Shown: positions 1-8,966, counted from the stretch's first letter. The stretch is DNA of 46,464 nt from Candidatus Cloacimonadota bacterium (GCA_021735645.1 JAIPGP010000019.1:1-46464), one strand, 5' to 3'. Numbers and translations: made by a program. Notes: generated by a model not told the origin, from the sequence alone.

Positions 1-129
1 CTTCAGTCATATCTTGATGAATTCTGCTACAGGTTGAATAGGAGATTTCATGAGAATGAGTTATTAGACAGAGTAATTACGGCTTGTACAAATTCTTGCG
101 GAATTACTTATGCGGAGCTATACGGATAG
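1..129 (+). CDS. IS1595-family (ISXO2-like) transposase, C-terminal 42 residues only
   Basis: Frame 1 is open from the first base and ends at TAG 127-129. It contains the motif YLDEFCYRLNRR followed by LLDRVITACTNSCGITYAELYG. The YLxEFCYRxNRR block close to the C-terminus is typical of IS1595/ISXO2-like DDE transposases. The catalytic core lies outside the window to the left. The identical fragment in opposite orientation is at 46336-46464. The family call rests on this one motif. The fragment may belong to an intact element cut by the contig edge rather than a broken gene. I could not recognise the element's terminal inverted repeat just beyond the stop codon. Confidence 0.75.
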   Translation, partial: LQSYLDEFCYRLNRRFHENELLDRVITACTNSCGITYAELYG

Positions 130-139
130 TCATTATAAT
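1..139. repeat. Left arm of 139-bp perfect terminal inverted repeat
   Basis: Bases 1-139 are the exact reverse complement of 46326-46464. The match ends at base 140 (t here; the other arm gives g). The arm holds the 3' end of a transposase gene plus 10 bases after its stop codon. The two arms begin at the same internal base of the element, which is what an assembler produces when a contig stops in a repeated insertion sequence. It could also be a genuine inverted pair of elements flanking the region. Confidence 0.97.
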
Positions 140-506
140 TTATCTAATTTTTAACCTTCCTCTTCTCTTGTTCAAGTGTTTCATTTCTCTGTTTTCAGTC
201 TTATTTAGCAGATTTTAGCTTAATTTACTGTTATATTGTAGTTTAGATACTTAACACCTCCACCAGTAATTACCAGTTGCCTCCCTGTGGCTTCCCTGTG
301 GGTTACAAGTGTATCATTTACTCAAATAACCCTTCTACTACTCAAATAATACCTATTAATATTTATAATACGTTTCTGTTTAATATCTACTTTTTTGCTC
401 AATTTATCACTGTTTCCTAACCCAGATTGTTCAGGAATAGGTTTACATAATCTTCCTCTTTTTTAATATGTACACCGGGTTTGCGAAAGAGGAGAAATAA
501 ATATAA

Positions 507-560
507 GTGAATAATTATAAATTGATTGACCTTGAGAGTGTGAATATTTTTTTTGTATAG
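507..560 (+). CDS. Possible 17-codon leader ORF before pyrD
   Basis: A GTG at 507 is preceded by AGAGGAG (488-494), the best Shine-Dalgarno match in this spacer, at a rather long 12-base distance. The frame reads MNNYKLIDLESVNIFFV and stops at 558-560, 39 bases before the pyrD start. Its end covers a run of eight T (547-554). Leader peptides with U-runs regulate pyrBI in enterobacteria, but no attenuator hairpin is visible here, so a regulatory role is only a suggestion. It may be fortuitous. Confidence 0.2.
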   Translation: MNNYKLIDLESVNIFFV

Positions 561-561
561 C
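532..561 (+). promoter_or_regulatory. Candidate promoter for the pyr-pur operon
   Basis: TTGAGA (532-537) and TATAGC (556-561) are separated by 18 bases, giving a start about 30 bases before the pyrD GTG. The match to the sigma-70-like consensus is moderate. A second possible -35, TTGACC at 526-531, is badly spaced. No operator was recognised. Confidence 0.3.
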
Positions 562-599
562 AATTCTGAGAGCGGAATTAATAACAGCGGGAATAGGAA

Positions 600-1541
600 G
601 TGAAGGGAAAAATTAGCTTATCGACGGAATTTTTGGGTAAGAAGACAAAGTCTCCTTTAGTACTGCCTGCCGGGATAATGGGCATGACCTGGTCAGGGAT
701 GAGATACGTAATCGAAAATGGCTGTGGCATCATAACCAGCAAGAGTTTAACTTTGGAATCACGTAGTGGACATCCCGGACCGGTGGTAGCAGAATTTGCC
801 GGTGGCTTATTAAATTGTATGGGTTTATGCAATCCCGGTATCATTGATGGACTGGCAGAGATAAACGATTTTAAGAAGCTGATGCCGGAAATTCCTGTTA
901 TCGCCAGCGTATTTGCCACTACAGCGGAAGATTTTGCTGAACTATCGCGCTATGTAAATGATTCAAAGTCAGATTTTCTGGAACTGAACTTGAGCTGTCC
1001 TAATGTGATGGACGAATTTGGCTTACCTTTGGCAGGCTCAAAAGAACAAGTGACGGATATCGTCAAATTAGTTAAAAAAGTCAGCAAAATTCCTGTGATT
1101 GCCAAATTATCTCCTAATGTTACTAATCTATCAGAAATAGCAGTTACAGCAGAAGCCGCGGGAGCAGATGCACTTTGCATGATCAATACTCTGGGGCCGG
1201 GAATGCTGGTAGATATAGATCTGGTGAAACCGGTATTAAGCAATCGTACTGGAGGAGTTTCGGGGGTATGCGTGAAACCAATCGCATTACGGGCAGTTTA
1301 TGAATCATATTCCCGGGTGACAATCCCGATAATAGGCACAGGCGGAATTGCCAGCGGGAGCGATGCCGTGGAGATGCTGATGAGTGGAGCAAGTCTGGTG
1401 GGAGTAGGCAGTGCCGTATATGCAGGTGGCATAGAAGTATTTAATATCATAAATCAGGGGATAGCAGAATATCTAAAGAAGCATAATTATACAAATATAG
1501 GTCAAATACCGCGACTGGAGAAATTGCATGAGCAGGCGTAA
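600..1541 (+). CDS. pyrD: Dihydroorotate dehydrogenase, class 1B catalytic subunit
   Basis: Oxidises dihydroorotate to orotate with FMN in the cytoplasm, the fourth step of UMP synthesis. The 313-residue protein is a full-length family-1 barrel. It shows ITSKS (45-49), the active-site motif LELNLSCPNV with catalytic Cys133 (family 1 uses Cys where family 2 uses Ser), and the FMN-phosphate loop GTGGI (246-250). The next gene encodes PyrK, the FAD/2Fe-2S partner, which makes this class 1B (NAD-linked) rather than fumarate-linked 1A. The start is GTG at 600: an in-frame TAG at 594-596 rules out anything longer, and the purine-rich AGCGGGAAT just upstream can serve as ribosome site. It is the first gene of a long operon and overlaps pyrK by 14 bases. 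Confidence 0.95.
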   Translation: MKGKISLSTEFLGKKTKSPLVLPAGIMGMTWSGMRYVIENGCGIITSKSLTLESRSGHPGPVVAEFAGGLLNCMGLCNPGIIDGLAEINDFKKLMPEIPVIASVFATTAEDFAELSRYVNDSKSDFLELNLSCPNVMDEFGLPLAGSKEQVTDIVKLVKKVSKIPVIAKLSPNVTNLSEIAVTAEAAGADALCMINTLGPGMLVDIDLVKPVLSNRTGGVSGVCVKPIALRAVYESYSRVTIPIIGTGGIASGSDAVEMLMSGASLVGVGSAVYAGGIEVFNIINQGIAEYLKKHNYTNIGQIPRLEKLHEQA

Positions 1542-2322
1542 TACCATAGCCATTGCCAGAATAGTAGAAGAGACTCCGACTATAAGAACCTTTTATTTTG
1601 ATTATGATCTGCAGGCAAAGCCGGGTCAATTTATTATGCTCACAGACCTGGCAAATGGTGAGAAGCCATTTTCTATATCCGAATGTGAATCAGATCAATT
1701 TGGCGTAACGATCAAGAAGCTGGGTAAATTTACCAGTAATCTATTTGAGAAACAGGCTGGAGATTTATTATCGTTTAGAGGTGCCTATGGCTCCTCTTTT
1801 TCGTTAAAGGGGAACAATATATTATTAACAGGTGGCGGATATGCCACTCCGCCTTTATACTATCTCTGTAAGGAATTATTGCGTAAGGGTGCTCAGGTTA
1901 CAGTGGTGAATGGAGCCAGAACGCGTGATGACCTGGTTTTCTGCGAGCGATTTGAGAATCTGGGACTGGAATATAAAAAGATAACAGATGCGGGATGTTT
2001 TGGCAGAGCGGGTACTAGTGTGGATATAGCCAGAGAGCTATTGTCAAATAATGATTATGATATGGTATATGTATCCGGGCCGGAATTAATGATGAAGGCG
2101 ATGCGGGAATTACTGCAAAGCTACCCCGGATTGAATTATGAGTTTTTATTTGAGAGATATATGAAATGTGCAATCGGAATTTGTGGTAATTGCACAATGG
2201 ATCCTTTGGGCATACGACTTTGCGTAGAAGGACCAGTGCTGGCAGGGCATCAGGTAGAAAAATTAACCGAATTTGGAGAATATCACCGCAATGCAGCGGG
2301 AAAAAAGGAATATTTTAAGTAA
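1528..2322 (+). CDS. pyrK: Dihydroorotate dehydrogenase electron-transfer subunit
   Basis: PyrK passes electrons from PyrD's FMN through a 2Fe-2S cluster and FAD to NAD+. The 264-residue protein begins with a ferredoxin-reductase-type FAD domain (KPFSI, 46-50, replacing the usual RPxSI). It continues with a nucleotide-binding domain whose glycine loop is GGGYATPPL (102-110). It ends with the 2Fe-2S motif: Cys214, Cys219, Cys222 and Cys232 in the CX4CX2CX9C pattern expected of PyrK. The ATG lies inside the end of pyrD, implying translational coupling. The cysteine set and the adjacent class 1 pyrD together make the assignment firm. Confidence 0.94.
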   Translation: MSRRNTIAIARIVEETPTIRTFYFDYDLQAKPGQFIMLTDLANGEKPFSISECESDQFGVTIKKLGKFTSNLFEKQAGDLLSFRGAYGSSFSLKGNNILLTGGGYATPPLYYLCKELLRKGAQVTVVNGARTRDDLVFCERFENLGLEYKKITDAGCFGRAGTSVDIARELLSNNDYDMVYVSGPELMMKAMRELLQSYPGLNYEFLFERYMKCAIGICGNCTMDPLGIRLCVEGPVLAGHQVEKLTEFGEYHRNAAGKKEYFK

Positions 2323-2323
2323 A

Positions 2324-3595
2324 ATGAAAAAAGCAGAAATCTTATTACAGAATGTGGAATACCAGGAAACCCGGACGAATATCATCATCAGGAATGGTTT
2401 GATCGAGAGTATTGGCAGTAAGGCGGAAGCAGCTAAAGAAGTTATTGATTGTCAAAACTTATGGGTTTTCCCGGGTGTAATTGACCCGCATGTACATATG
2501 CGTGGTTTGGAAGCAGCTTATAAGGAAGACTGGCATACCGGCAGTGCCTCAGCCATCCGGGGTGGAATAACCGGAGTGTTTGATATGCCTAATACAATAC
2601 CGGCAACAACTAATCAGAAGAATCTGGATTTGAAGCGAGCTGAAGCTAAAGACGCAAAAATCAATCACTGGTTTTATCTGGGAGCAACAAACAAGAATTA
2701 CGGGCAATTGCAGAAGATACTGGAAAACGATCCTGAAGATGTAATTGGCATTAAAGTGTTTTTATCGGCATCAAGCAGTAATGAGATATTAAGCAATGTG
2801 ACCGTTCTGCGTAAAGTATTTGAGCTGGGTGGGACACATAATAAAATAGTGACTATTCATACAGAACTGGAGAAATTTATTGTTCCAAAATACAAGTATG
2901 CTCAGAAAATAGAGAATCACAATATTATACGAACCCGGAAAGCAGCTATAACCGGACTGGAAATCTGCCTGCAATTAGCTAAATCAATCGGAAACAGTAT
3001 AAATATTGCTCATGTGACAACCACTGAAGAAGTAGAGATGATCAGGGCAGCGAAGGCAATGGGTGAGCCGGTATATTGTGAGGTGACACCTCATCATCTG
3101 CTTTTAAACGAGCAGATTTGCAATCACATGGGAAATCTGGCAAAAGTGAATCCGCCTTTGCGGACGGCAGAGGATAATGCTGCTTTATGGGAAGGGATAA
3201 GTAATTTCACAATAGATATGATTGGCAGTGATCATGCGCCTCATACCTTGCGGGAGAAGAGGCATGCCTATTCCACCGCACCGTCAGGGATACCAGGCAT
3301 GGATACTACCATGCGTCTAATGTTAACCTGTGTGCATCAGGAGCGGTTGAGCCGCTTGCGGCTGATTGATCTGGTGAGCACCAAAGCTGCCAGTATATTT
3401 GGTTTGGGGGATTATGGCAAAATAAAAGAAGGTAATAGGGCGAATTTGACTATTATAGACCCAGAGCAGGAAGGAATAATCAAGGGCAGACGTAATCGAA
3501 GCCGGGCAAGATATACCCCTTTTGAAGATTATAGATATAAAGGAGCACCGGTCTATACGATAATAAATGGAAAAATTAATGAAGTTAACAGGTAG
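2324..3595 (+). CDS. pyrC: Dihydroorotase
   Basis: Zinc amidohydrolase that closes carbamoyl-aspartate to dihydroorotate, the third pyrimidine step. In the 423-residue protein the metal ligands are all visible: DPHVHMRG (His56, His58), the bridging carboxy-lysine candidate in GIKVF (Lys144), His179 in TIHTE, His230 in IAHVT and Asp303 in GSDHAPH. This is the longer class I dihydroorotase type. I start it at ATG 2324, one base after the pyrK stop, with AAAAAGGAA about 13 bases upstream. A longer frame opening with TTG at 2273 would add 17 residues inside pyrK and has no family support. The gap to the next gene is 9 bases. Confidence 0.93.
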   Translation: MKKAEILLQNVEYQETRTNIIIRNGLIESIGSKAEAAKEVIDCQNLWVFPGVIDPHVHMRGLEAAYKEDWHTGSASAIRGGITGVFDMPNTIPATTNQKNLDLKRAEAKDAKINHWFYLGATNKNYGQLQKILENDPEDVIGIKVFLSASSSNEILSNVTVLRKVFELGGTHNKIVTIHTELEKFIVPKYKYAQKIENHNIIRTRKAAITGLEICLQLAKSIGNSINIAHVTTTEEVEMIRAAKAMGEPVYCEVTPHHLLLNEQICNHMGNLAKVNPPLRTAEDNAALWEGISNFTIDMIGSDHAPHTLREKRHAYSTAPSGIPGMDTTMRLMLTCVHQERLSRLRLIDLVSTKAASIFGLGDYGKIKEGNRANLTIIDPEQEGIIKGRRNRSRARYTPFEDYRYKGAPVYTIINGKINEVNR

Positions 3596-3604
3596 GAGAG
3601 CAGA

Positions 3605-4993
3605 ATGAGCAGGGAACAATTCATTGAAGAATTATTTAAAATTGGAGCAGTGAAATTTGGTACATTCACGTTAAAGAGTGGTAAAGTGTCACCATTTTAC
3701 TTTGATCTGCGAGATATGATATCATATCCGGAATTATTAGACGGGATCGTGGAATTATTAGTAGAGAAACTGCAGGGCATCGAATTTGATGTGATCACAG
3801 GGATACCTTATACAGCATTACCAATTGCCTCTCTTGTAGCCGACCGGTTGCAGAAACCTTTGATCTATATGCGCAAAGAAGAGAAAGCTTATGGAACAGG
3901 GAATAATGTGATTGGCAAATTTACTCCGGGAGCAGTGTGTATTGTGATAGATGATCTGATCACAACTGGTGAGAGCAAGATAGAAACGGCAGAAAGACTG
4001 GAAGCGGAAGGCGTGGTCGTGAAAGACTTTGTGGTTGTGATAGACCGCAGTAATGACGGCAGTGGCATCCTGGCAAAATCCGGTTATATACTTCATAGTC
4101 TGATAGCTCTGGATGAAATACTGGCAATTTTGCAGAAAGGAAAATATATTGATAATAAGATGGCAGACCAGGTGAAGGAATTCACTCAGGCACTGGCAGA
4201 AGAGAGCACACAGGAAGTCGAAAATCTGAATCCCTTAACTATAAAATTAAAAGAGACAATGCAAAGGAAGCAGAGCAATTTGATATTATCACTGGATGTA
4301 ACCAGTCAGTCAGAATTTTTCAGAATATTAGATAAAACGGCAGCAGAGATAGTGATGCTGAAAACGCATGTAGATATCCTGGATGATTATGATGAGCATT
4401 TTACGGGAAAACTGCAGGAATATGCCAGACGCTATGACTTTCATATATTTGAAGACCGTAAATTTGCTGATATCGGCAATACAGTACGGATGCAGTATCG
4501 GAAAGGAATATATAGAATCTCGGAGTGGTCAGAATTTATCACTGTACATCTGGTGGCTGGAGCCGGCATTCTTTCCGGGTTATTTGAGGGATTAACGGGC
4601 AGGAGCAGTTTTCTGCTGGCACGGATGTCCTCTAAAGGCAATTTGATAAATGAGTCTTACACAAGAAAGGTGATAGAAGCCGGCAGAAAGAATCCGGGAG
4701 TAGTATCAGGATTTATCGGACATGGCAAAGATCAGGAAGATATTCGCCGGTTTAAGGCGAAATTCCCTGCCGGAATGCTGCTGCTGATGCCTGGTGTTAA
4801 GCTGGAAAGTGGGACAGACAAGCTGGGACAGCAGTACATTACCATAGAAGATGCAATAGGTGGCGGAGCAGATTGCATAATAGTGGGCAGAGGCATAATC
4901 CAGTCTGAGAATCCGGGTATAACGGCTAAGATATATCGTGAGCGAGCCTGGAAAGCATATAATCAATTGAATAATAGAAAGGCGGGGAAATGA
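3605..4993 (+). CDS. pyrEF: Bifunctional UMP synthase: orotate phosphoribosyltransferase-OMP decarboxylase fusion
   Basis: Converts orotate plus PRPP to OMP and then to UMP. Residues 1-about 205 are the OPRT domain (KFGTFTLKSGKVSPFYFDLR near 17-36; PRPP loop VIDDLITTGES 114-124). Residues about 215-462 are OMP decarboxylase (LSLDV 229-233, LKTHVDIL 252-259, catalytic FEDRKFADIGNTV with Asp284, Lys286 and Asp289, phosphate-binding IIVGRGII near the end). The domain order and the exact FEDRKFADIGNTV wording match eukaryotic UMPS. Typical bacterial PyrF proteins read DxKFHDIPNTV. The start ATG 3605 has GGAGAG just upstream; the stop overlaps the pyrB ATG (ATGA). Confidence 0.94.
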   Translation: MSREQFIEELFKIGAVKFGTFTLKSGKVSPFYFDLRDMISYPELLDGIVELLVEKLQGIEFDVITGIPYTALPIASLVADRLQKPLIYMRKEEKAYGTGNNVIGKFTPGAVCIVIDDLITTGESKIETAERLEAEGVVVKDFVVVIDRSNDGSGILAKSGYILHSLIALDEILAILQKGKYIDNKMADQVKEFTQALAEESTQEVENLNPLTIKLKETMQRKQSNLILSLDVTSQSEFFRILDKTAAEIVMLKTHVDILDDYDEHFTGKLQEYARRYDFHIFEDRKFADIGNTVRMQYRKGIYRISEWSEFITVHLVAGAGILSGLFEGLTGRSSFLLARMSSKGNLINESYTRKVIEAGRKNPGVVSGFIGHGKDQEDIRRFKAKFPAGMLLLMPGVKLESGTDKLGQQYITIEDAIGGGADCIIVGRGIIQSENPGITAKIYRERAWKAYNQLNNRKAGK

Positions 4994-5892
4994 ATAATCT
5001 GATATCAATGCGAGATTTGAGCAAGGCAGAGATACTGCATATTGTAGATGTGGCAGAGCAGATTGAGAGTGGGAAGATAAAAGTTAATATTTCCGATAAA
5101 GTGGCAGCGCTGCTATTCTTTGAGCCTTCCACGCGAACTTTGTTTTCTTTTGATACCGCAGTGAAGAGGCTGGGCGGAAAAACATTGATCATGACAGGCA
5201 CCGGCAATACTTCAGTAAAAAAGGGGGAGACCTTTGCTGATACATTACAGACGATCAGCCAGTATGTTGATATTATCATTCAGCGATCACCGATAGAAGG
5301 AGCAGCACGTTATGCTTCGGAAGTAGTAAATATTCCGGTAATTAATGCCGGAGATGGGGCAAATCAGCATCCCACGCAGGCACTTCTGGATTTATATTCC
5401 ATCAAGAAAACGCAGGGTACGCTGGAAAATCTGAAGATAGGAGTAGTGGGAGACCTTAAATTTGGCAGAACTGTGCATTCTCTATGCCAGGCAATGAGTG
5501 AATTTAATCCGGAGTTTTATTTTGCTTCACCTTCACATTTGCGCATGCCGGGTTATATACTGGATGATCTGGATGAGAAGCAGATTAAATGGCATGAAGA
5601 GCGGGAAATGGACAGCTTTATCAATGACGTGGATATCATGTATGTGACCCGCATACAGAAGGAGCGGTTTGCTGATATCGAAGATTATAATAAAGTGAAA
5701 GGGTCTTATGTGATGAGGCGGGAGATACTTTCTGGCGTGAAATCAAATTTGAAGGTATTGCACCCTCTGCCTAGGGTAGATGAAATACATACAGATGTGG
5801 ATGATACGGAATATGCTTATTATTTTCCGCAGGCAAAAAATGGCGTATATACGCGACAGGCGATCATATCAATATTACTTGGTGAGGTATGA
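4990..5892 (+). CDS. pyrB: Aspartate carbamoyltransferase, catalytic subunit
   Basis: Joins carbamoyl phosphate and aspartate, the committed step of pyrimidine synthesis. At 300 residues it is standard length. Hallmarks are the carbamoyl-phosphate site FFEPSTRT (43-50), the mobile-loop lysines in SVKKGET (75-81), DGANQHPTQALLDL (122-135) and HPLPRVDEI (258-266). It is followed at once by pyrI, so the enzyme is probably the allosteric catalytic-regulatory complex. Translation is coupled to pyrEF by an ATGA overlap. Confidence 0.96.
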   Translation: MNNLISMRDLSKAEILHIVDVAEQIESGKIKVNISDKVAALLFFEPSTRTLFSFDTAVKRLGGKTLIMTGTGNTSVKKGETFADTLQTISQYVDIIIQRSPIEGAARYASEVVNIPVINAGDGANQHPTQALLDLYSIKKTQGTLENLKIGVVGDLKFGRTVHSLCQAMSEFNPEFYFASPSHLRMPGYILDDLDEKQIKWHEEREMDSFINDVDIMYVTRIQKERFADIEDYNKVKGSYVMRREILSGVKSNLKVLHPLPRVDEIHTDVDDTEYAYYFPQAKNGVYTRQAIISILLGEV

Positions 5893-5893
5893 A

Positions 5894-6346
5894 ATGAAGA
5901 TAATGAAAGTAAGACAAATTGAAAACGGCACAGTGATTGATCATATTTCCGCAGGCAAAGCGCTGTATATCGCCCAGTTATTACATTTAGTGGAATCCTC
6001 ACTATTTGTGATAGGCTCAAATCTGAGCAGTTCAAAACTGGGAAAGAAGGACTTGATCAAGATTGAGAATTATATTTTGAGTGAGGCAGAAAAGCATAGT
6101 ATAGCTTTAATTTCACCAACGGCTTCTTTTATCCAGATCCAGAATTATGAAGTAGTGAGCAAGGAGAAATCAGATATTCCTGATGTAATAGAATATCTGA
6201 TAGTGTGTCCTAATCATAATTGCATCACAAATACAGAAAATATGAGCAGCCGTTTTAATATTGATACAAAGACGATGACCGTAAGATGCGCCTATTGCGA
6301 GAAGAAATATACCGTAGATGATATAAAATTTAAGCGTCTGGTTTAG
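5894..6346 (+). CDS. pyrI: Aspartate carbamoyltransferase, regulatory subunit
   Basis: Allosteric subunit that binds nucleotides (CTP/ATP in E. coli) and bridges PyrB trimers. It has 150 residues, the normal length. The C-terminal zinc site is complete: Cys105 and Cys110 in CPNHNCITN, Cys132 and Cys135 in CAYC. I chose ATG 5894, with GGTGAGGT five bases upstream across the pyrB stop. A second in-frame ATG at 5903 is too far from that site, and a longer upstream frame would run backwards through pyrB. Its presence implies feedback control of the pathway at protein level. Confidence 0.94.
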   Translation: MKIMKVRQIENGTVIDHISAGKALYIAQLLHLVESSLFVIGSNLSSSKLGKKDLIKIENYILSEAEKHSIALISPTASFIQIQNYEVVSKEKSDIPDVIEYLIVCPNHNCITNTENMSSRFNIDTKTMTVRCAYCEKKYTVDDIKFKRLV

Positions 6347-6359
6347 GGACGGAGGTTAA

Positions 6360-7853
6360 ATGGCAAAACGAATAATCTATGAACCTTCCAGGACTCTGCT
6401 GGAGTTCAGGCTGCTGCCGGGGCTAACTACGGAGTATTCTACTATTGATAAAATAAGTTTGCAGACTCCTTTAGTTTACAGTGCAGATAATGAAAAGAAA
6501 TATAAATTGAATATACCGATAGTAGCAGCTGCGATGCAGAGTGTATCAGGCGACCGGATGGGCATTGAGCTGGCAAAGCTGGGTGGTGTGGCATTTATAT
6601 TTTGTTCTCAGTCCGTAGAAAAGCAGGCAGAGATGATCAAAAAGATAAAAAGCCACAAAGCAGGATTTGTGAATCCTAAAACAGTTGATCCCGAGATGAC
6701 GATAGCAGAGATGTATGAAATACGGGAAAAAACTGGTTATTCAACCTTTCCAGTTGTTGATGATAAAAACGTATTTATGGGTTTATTATCAAAATATGAT
6801 TATGATCTGGGACTGCATGGCAATGAGACAGTGGGTGAGAGGATGATAGTCAAGGAGAACTGTGAAGTAGGAATAAATATTGATGATCTGGAAGAAGCGA
6901 ATAATCTGCTTCTGCAGAGTCACAAGTCTGTACTGCCGATTCTGGATAAAGAAGGAAGATTGTTATCATTGGTTTTTCGCAAGGATATTAATGATCATTT
7001 AAATAATCCTGATGAAGTACATGATGACCGCAAAAGGCTGCTGGCAGTAGCTGCTGTGAATACGCATGATTACAGGGAGCGAATCAAAGCACTGGCTGCT
7101 GAGGAAGTTGATGTGATATCAGTGGATTCTTCGGATGGATTCTCGGTTTATCTGCAGGAAACAGTGGAATGGTCTTTAGCAAATTATCCGCATATTCCTT
7201 TAATTGGTGGTAATATAATTACTGCCGAGGCATTTAGATTCCTGGTGAAAATAGGCTGCTCAGCCGTAAAAATTGGTATGGGTGGAGGTTCTATCTGCAT
7301 AACACAGGAGCAGAAAGGAACCGGCAGGGGGCTGGCTTCATCTATTATTGATGTAGCTCAGGAGCGAGACCTGTATTATCAGGAATCCGGCAGATATATA
7401 CCTCTAATTGCAGATGGCGGGGTGACCAGTACAAAGGATATTACAATTGCCCTGGCACTCGGTGCGGATTATGTGATGATGGGTAGATACTTTGCCAGGA
7501 TGGAAGAATCGCCAACGAATAAGATAGTGATCAATAACCGCGTTATGAAGCCTTACTGGGGAGAAGGCAGTGCCAAAGCCCGAGAATGGGTGGAAAAACG
7601 TTATCATCAGATGAAGTTCGTAGAAGGTGTGGAAGGCTTTGTGGAATACAGTGGACGGCTGCGGGATAACCTGGATGAAACGCTGACCAAGATCAAGGCA
7701 TCTATGAGCACCTGCGGAGCAGCAGACATCATGGAATTTCACCAGAAAGCTGAACTGGAGCTGATCTCCGCACTATCTATCCGGGAAGGCAAGGCTCATG
7801 ATGTTTATATTCCGGGAGAGAATAAAGCTCCTGACAGTAATAATAATTTTTAG
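6360..7853 (+). CDS. guaB: Inosine-5'-monophosphate dehydrogenase
   Basis: Oxidises IMP to XMP with NAD+, the first GMP-specific step. The 497-residue protein has the barrel split by two CBS domains (about 108-215). The catalytic loop is GGGSICITQEQKGTGRG with Cys313, a variant of the usual GSICTTR. It resembles the second, roughly 500-residue IMPDH type rather than the E. coli form. The IMP-phosphate segment IADGGV and the flap region (YFARMEESP) are recognisable. A strong GGAGG ribosome site precedes the ATG. It is the first purine gene after pyrI, 13 bases away. Confidence 0.93.
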   Translation: MAKRIIYEPSRTLLEFRLLPGLTTEYSTIDKISLQTPLVYSADNEKKYKLNIPIVAAAMQSVSGDRMGIELAKLGGVAFIFCSQSVEKQAEMIKKIKSHKAGFVNPKTVDPEMTIAEMYEIREKTGYSTFPVVDDKNVFMGLLSKYDYDLGLHGNETVGERMIVKENCEVGINIDDLEEANNLLLQSHKSVLPILDKEGRLLSLVFRKDINDHLNNPDEVHDDRKRLLAVAAVNTHDYRERIKALAAEEVDVISVDSSDGFSVYLQETVEWSLANYPHIPLIGGNIITAEAFRFLVKIGCSAVKIGMGGGSICITQEQKGTGRGLASSIIDVAQERDLYYQESGRYIPLIADGGVTSTKDITIALALGADYVMMGRYFARMEESPTNKIVINNRVMKPYWGEGSAKAREWVEKRYHQMKFVEGVEGFVEYSGRLRDNLDETLTKIKASMSTCGAADIMEFHQKAELELISALSIREGKAHDVYIPGENKAPDSNNNF

Positions 7854-7862
7854 CAGGGAATA

Positions 7863-8966
7863 ATGAAAATTAAAGAAAGCGGAACTAATATTGATCTGGG
7901 AAACAAATGTTCCCGGATAGCTTTTAGCTGGGCAAAACAGACTTTTAAGAACAGAGTCGGCAAAGCTGGAGATTTGAAGAAGGGAATTGACGGGGCATTT
8001 GCTAATGTGATAGATTATAATGGAGTTCGCCTGGGTATCACTTCCGATGGGATAGGTACAAAAGTGGAATTGGCAGAACGAACCGGGATATATAATACTT
8101 TGGGTTATGATCTGGTGGCAATGGTAGTTGATGATCTGGCAGCAAATGGCTTTGAAGCAGCAAATCTGAGCAATATACTGGATGTTGATTATCTGGATGC
8201 TGAGATTGTGGAGCAATTGATGCAGGGTCTGGCAGCTGCTGCAGATTTTTCCGGTATCTCTGTGCCAGGTGGAGAGATAGCTGAATTAGGCAGCAGAATA
8301 GGGGGCTGGGGAAATGGAATGCACTTCAACTGGTGTTCAACAGCTACCGGGATATTACCTGATGAATTAGCTGAACCAATCGCCGGACAGGATGTGATGC
8401 CCGGAGATAAGGTGATCAGTCTGGCAGGCAGAGGATTCCGCAGCAACGGGTTCTCACTGCTGCGGAAAGTATTATCTGCCCGATTTGGAGAAAACTGGCA
8501 TGAAGAAAAATATGAAGATGAGTGCACCTGGGGAGAGAAACTGCTTACTCCCTGCCTGATATATTCTCCTTTGATAACCAGTTTGATCAAGAGCAGGAAG
8601 CAGATTAAGGGTATAGTCCATGTTACAGGTGGTGGTATAGCAGATAACTTGAATAGAGTCTTGAAACTGACAGGTACCGGGGCAATACTTGATAATCTTC
8701 AGGCTCCGCATGATTTTATGAAAAAGGTACAGGAGATGGGTGATATCAGTGAGGAACAGGCATATTTGATCTGGAATATGGGGAATGGTATGCTGCTGAT
8801 AGCTGATAATGCGGAAGCAGAAGAGCTGTGCCGCCTGATAAGAGAGTTGGGATATAAATGCTGTATTGCTGGTGAGATAACTCAGGAGCAGAAAATTGTG
8901 ATCCATTCTCTTGGCAACCAGCCCCGGATATTGAATTATAACACAAAAGATGTACAGGGAAAATAA
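7863..8966 (+). CDS. purM: Phosphoribosylformylglycinamidine cyclo-ligase (AIR synthase)
   Basis: ATP-dependent ring closure of FGAM to AIR, purine step 5. The 367-residue protein carries the PurM landmarks: ITSDGIGTK (59-67), DLVAMVVDDLAANG (83-96), SVPGGEIAELG (133-143, normally GGETAEMPG) and HVTGGGIADNLNRVL in the second half. The variant GGEIAE reading marks it as a divergent branch. The stop TAA is followed directly by the purL ATG with no spacer. Confidence 0.9.
   Translation: MKIKESGTNIDLGNKCSRIAFSWAKQTFKNRVGKAGDLKKGIDGAFANVIDYNGVRLGITSDGIGTKVELAERTGIYNTLGYDLVAMVVDDLAANGFEAANLSNILDVDYLDAEIVEQLMQGLAAAADFSGISVPGGEIAELGSRIGGWGNGMHFNWCSTATGILPDELAEPIAGQDVMPGDKVISLAGRGFRSNGFSLLRKVLSARFGENWHEEKYEDECTWGEKLLTPCLIYSPLITSLIKSRKQIKGIVHVTGGGIADNLNRVLKLTGTGAILDNLQAPHDFMKKVQEMGDISEEQAYLIWNMGNGMLLIADNAEAEELCRLIRELGYKCCIAGEITQEQKIVIHSLGNQPRILNYNTKDVQGK

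Larger units (their letters stand above)
130..599. other. Intergenic region upstream of the pyr operon
   Basis: About 470 bases without a convincing gene. The stretch is AT-rich, with homopolymer runs and short imperfect duplications such as CCTCCCTGTGG/CTTCCCTGTGG near 281-301 and CTCAAATAA repeated near 321 and 340. No long open frame with a plausible start is visible. The right part holds a possible leader ORF (507-560) and a weak promoter-like pair (532-561) for pyrD. No terminator hairpin could be assigned to the left-hand transposase. Confidence 0.6.

Noticed and set aside
130-599. CRISPR array or phage attachment site next to the insertion sequence.
   Set aside because: No regularly spaced repeats and no integrase or tRNA fragment are present in this spacer.
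2273-2323. TTG start giving dihydroorotase 17 more residues.
   Set aside because: The extra residues lie within pyrK coding sequence and do not resemble the family. ATG 2324 has a suitable ribosome site.
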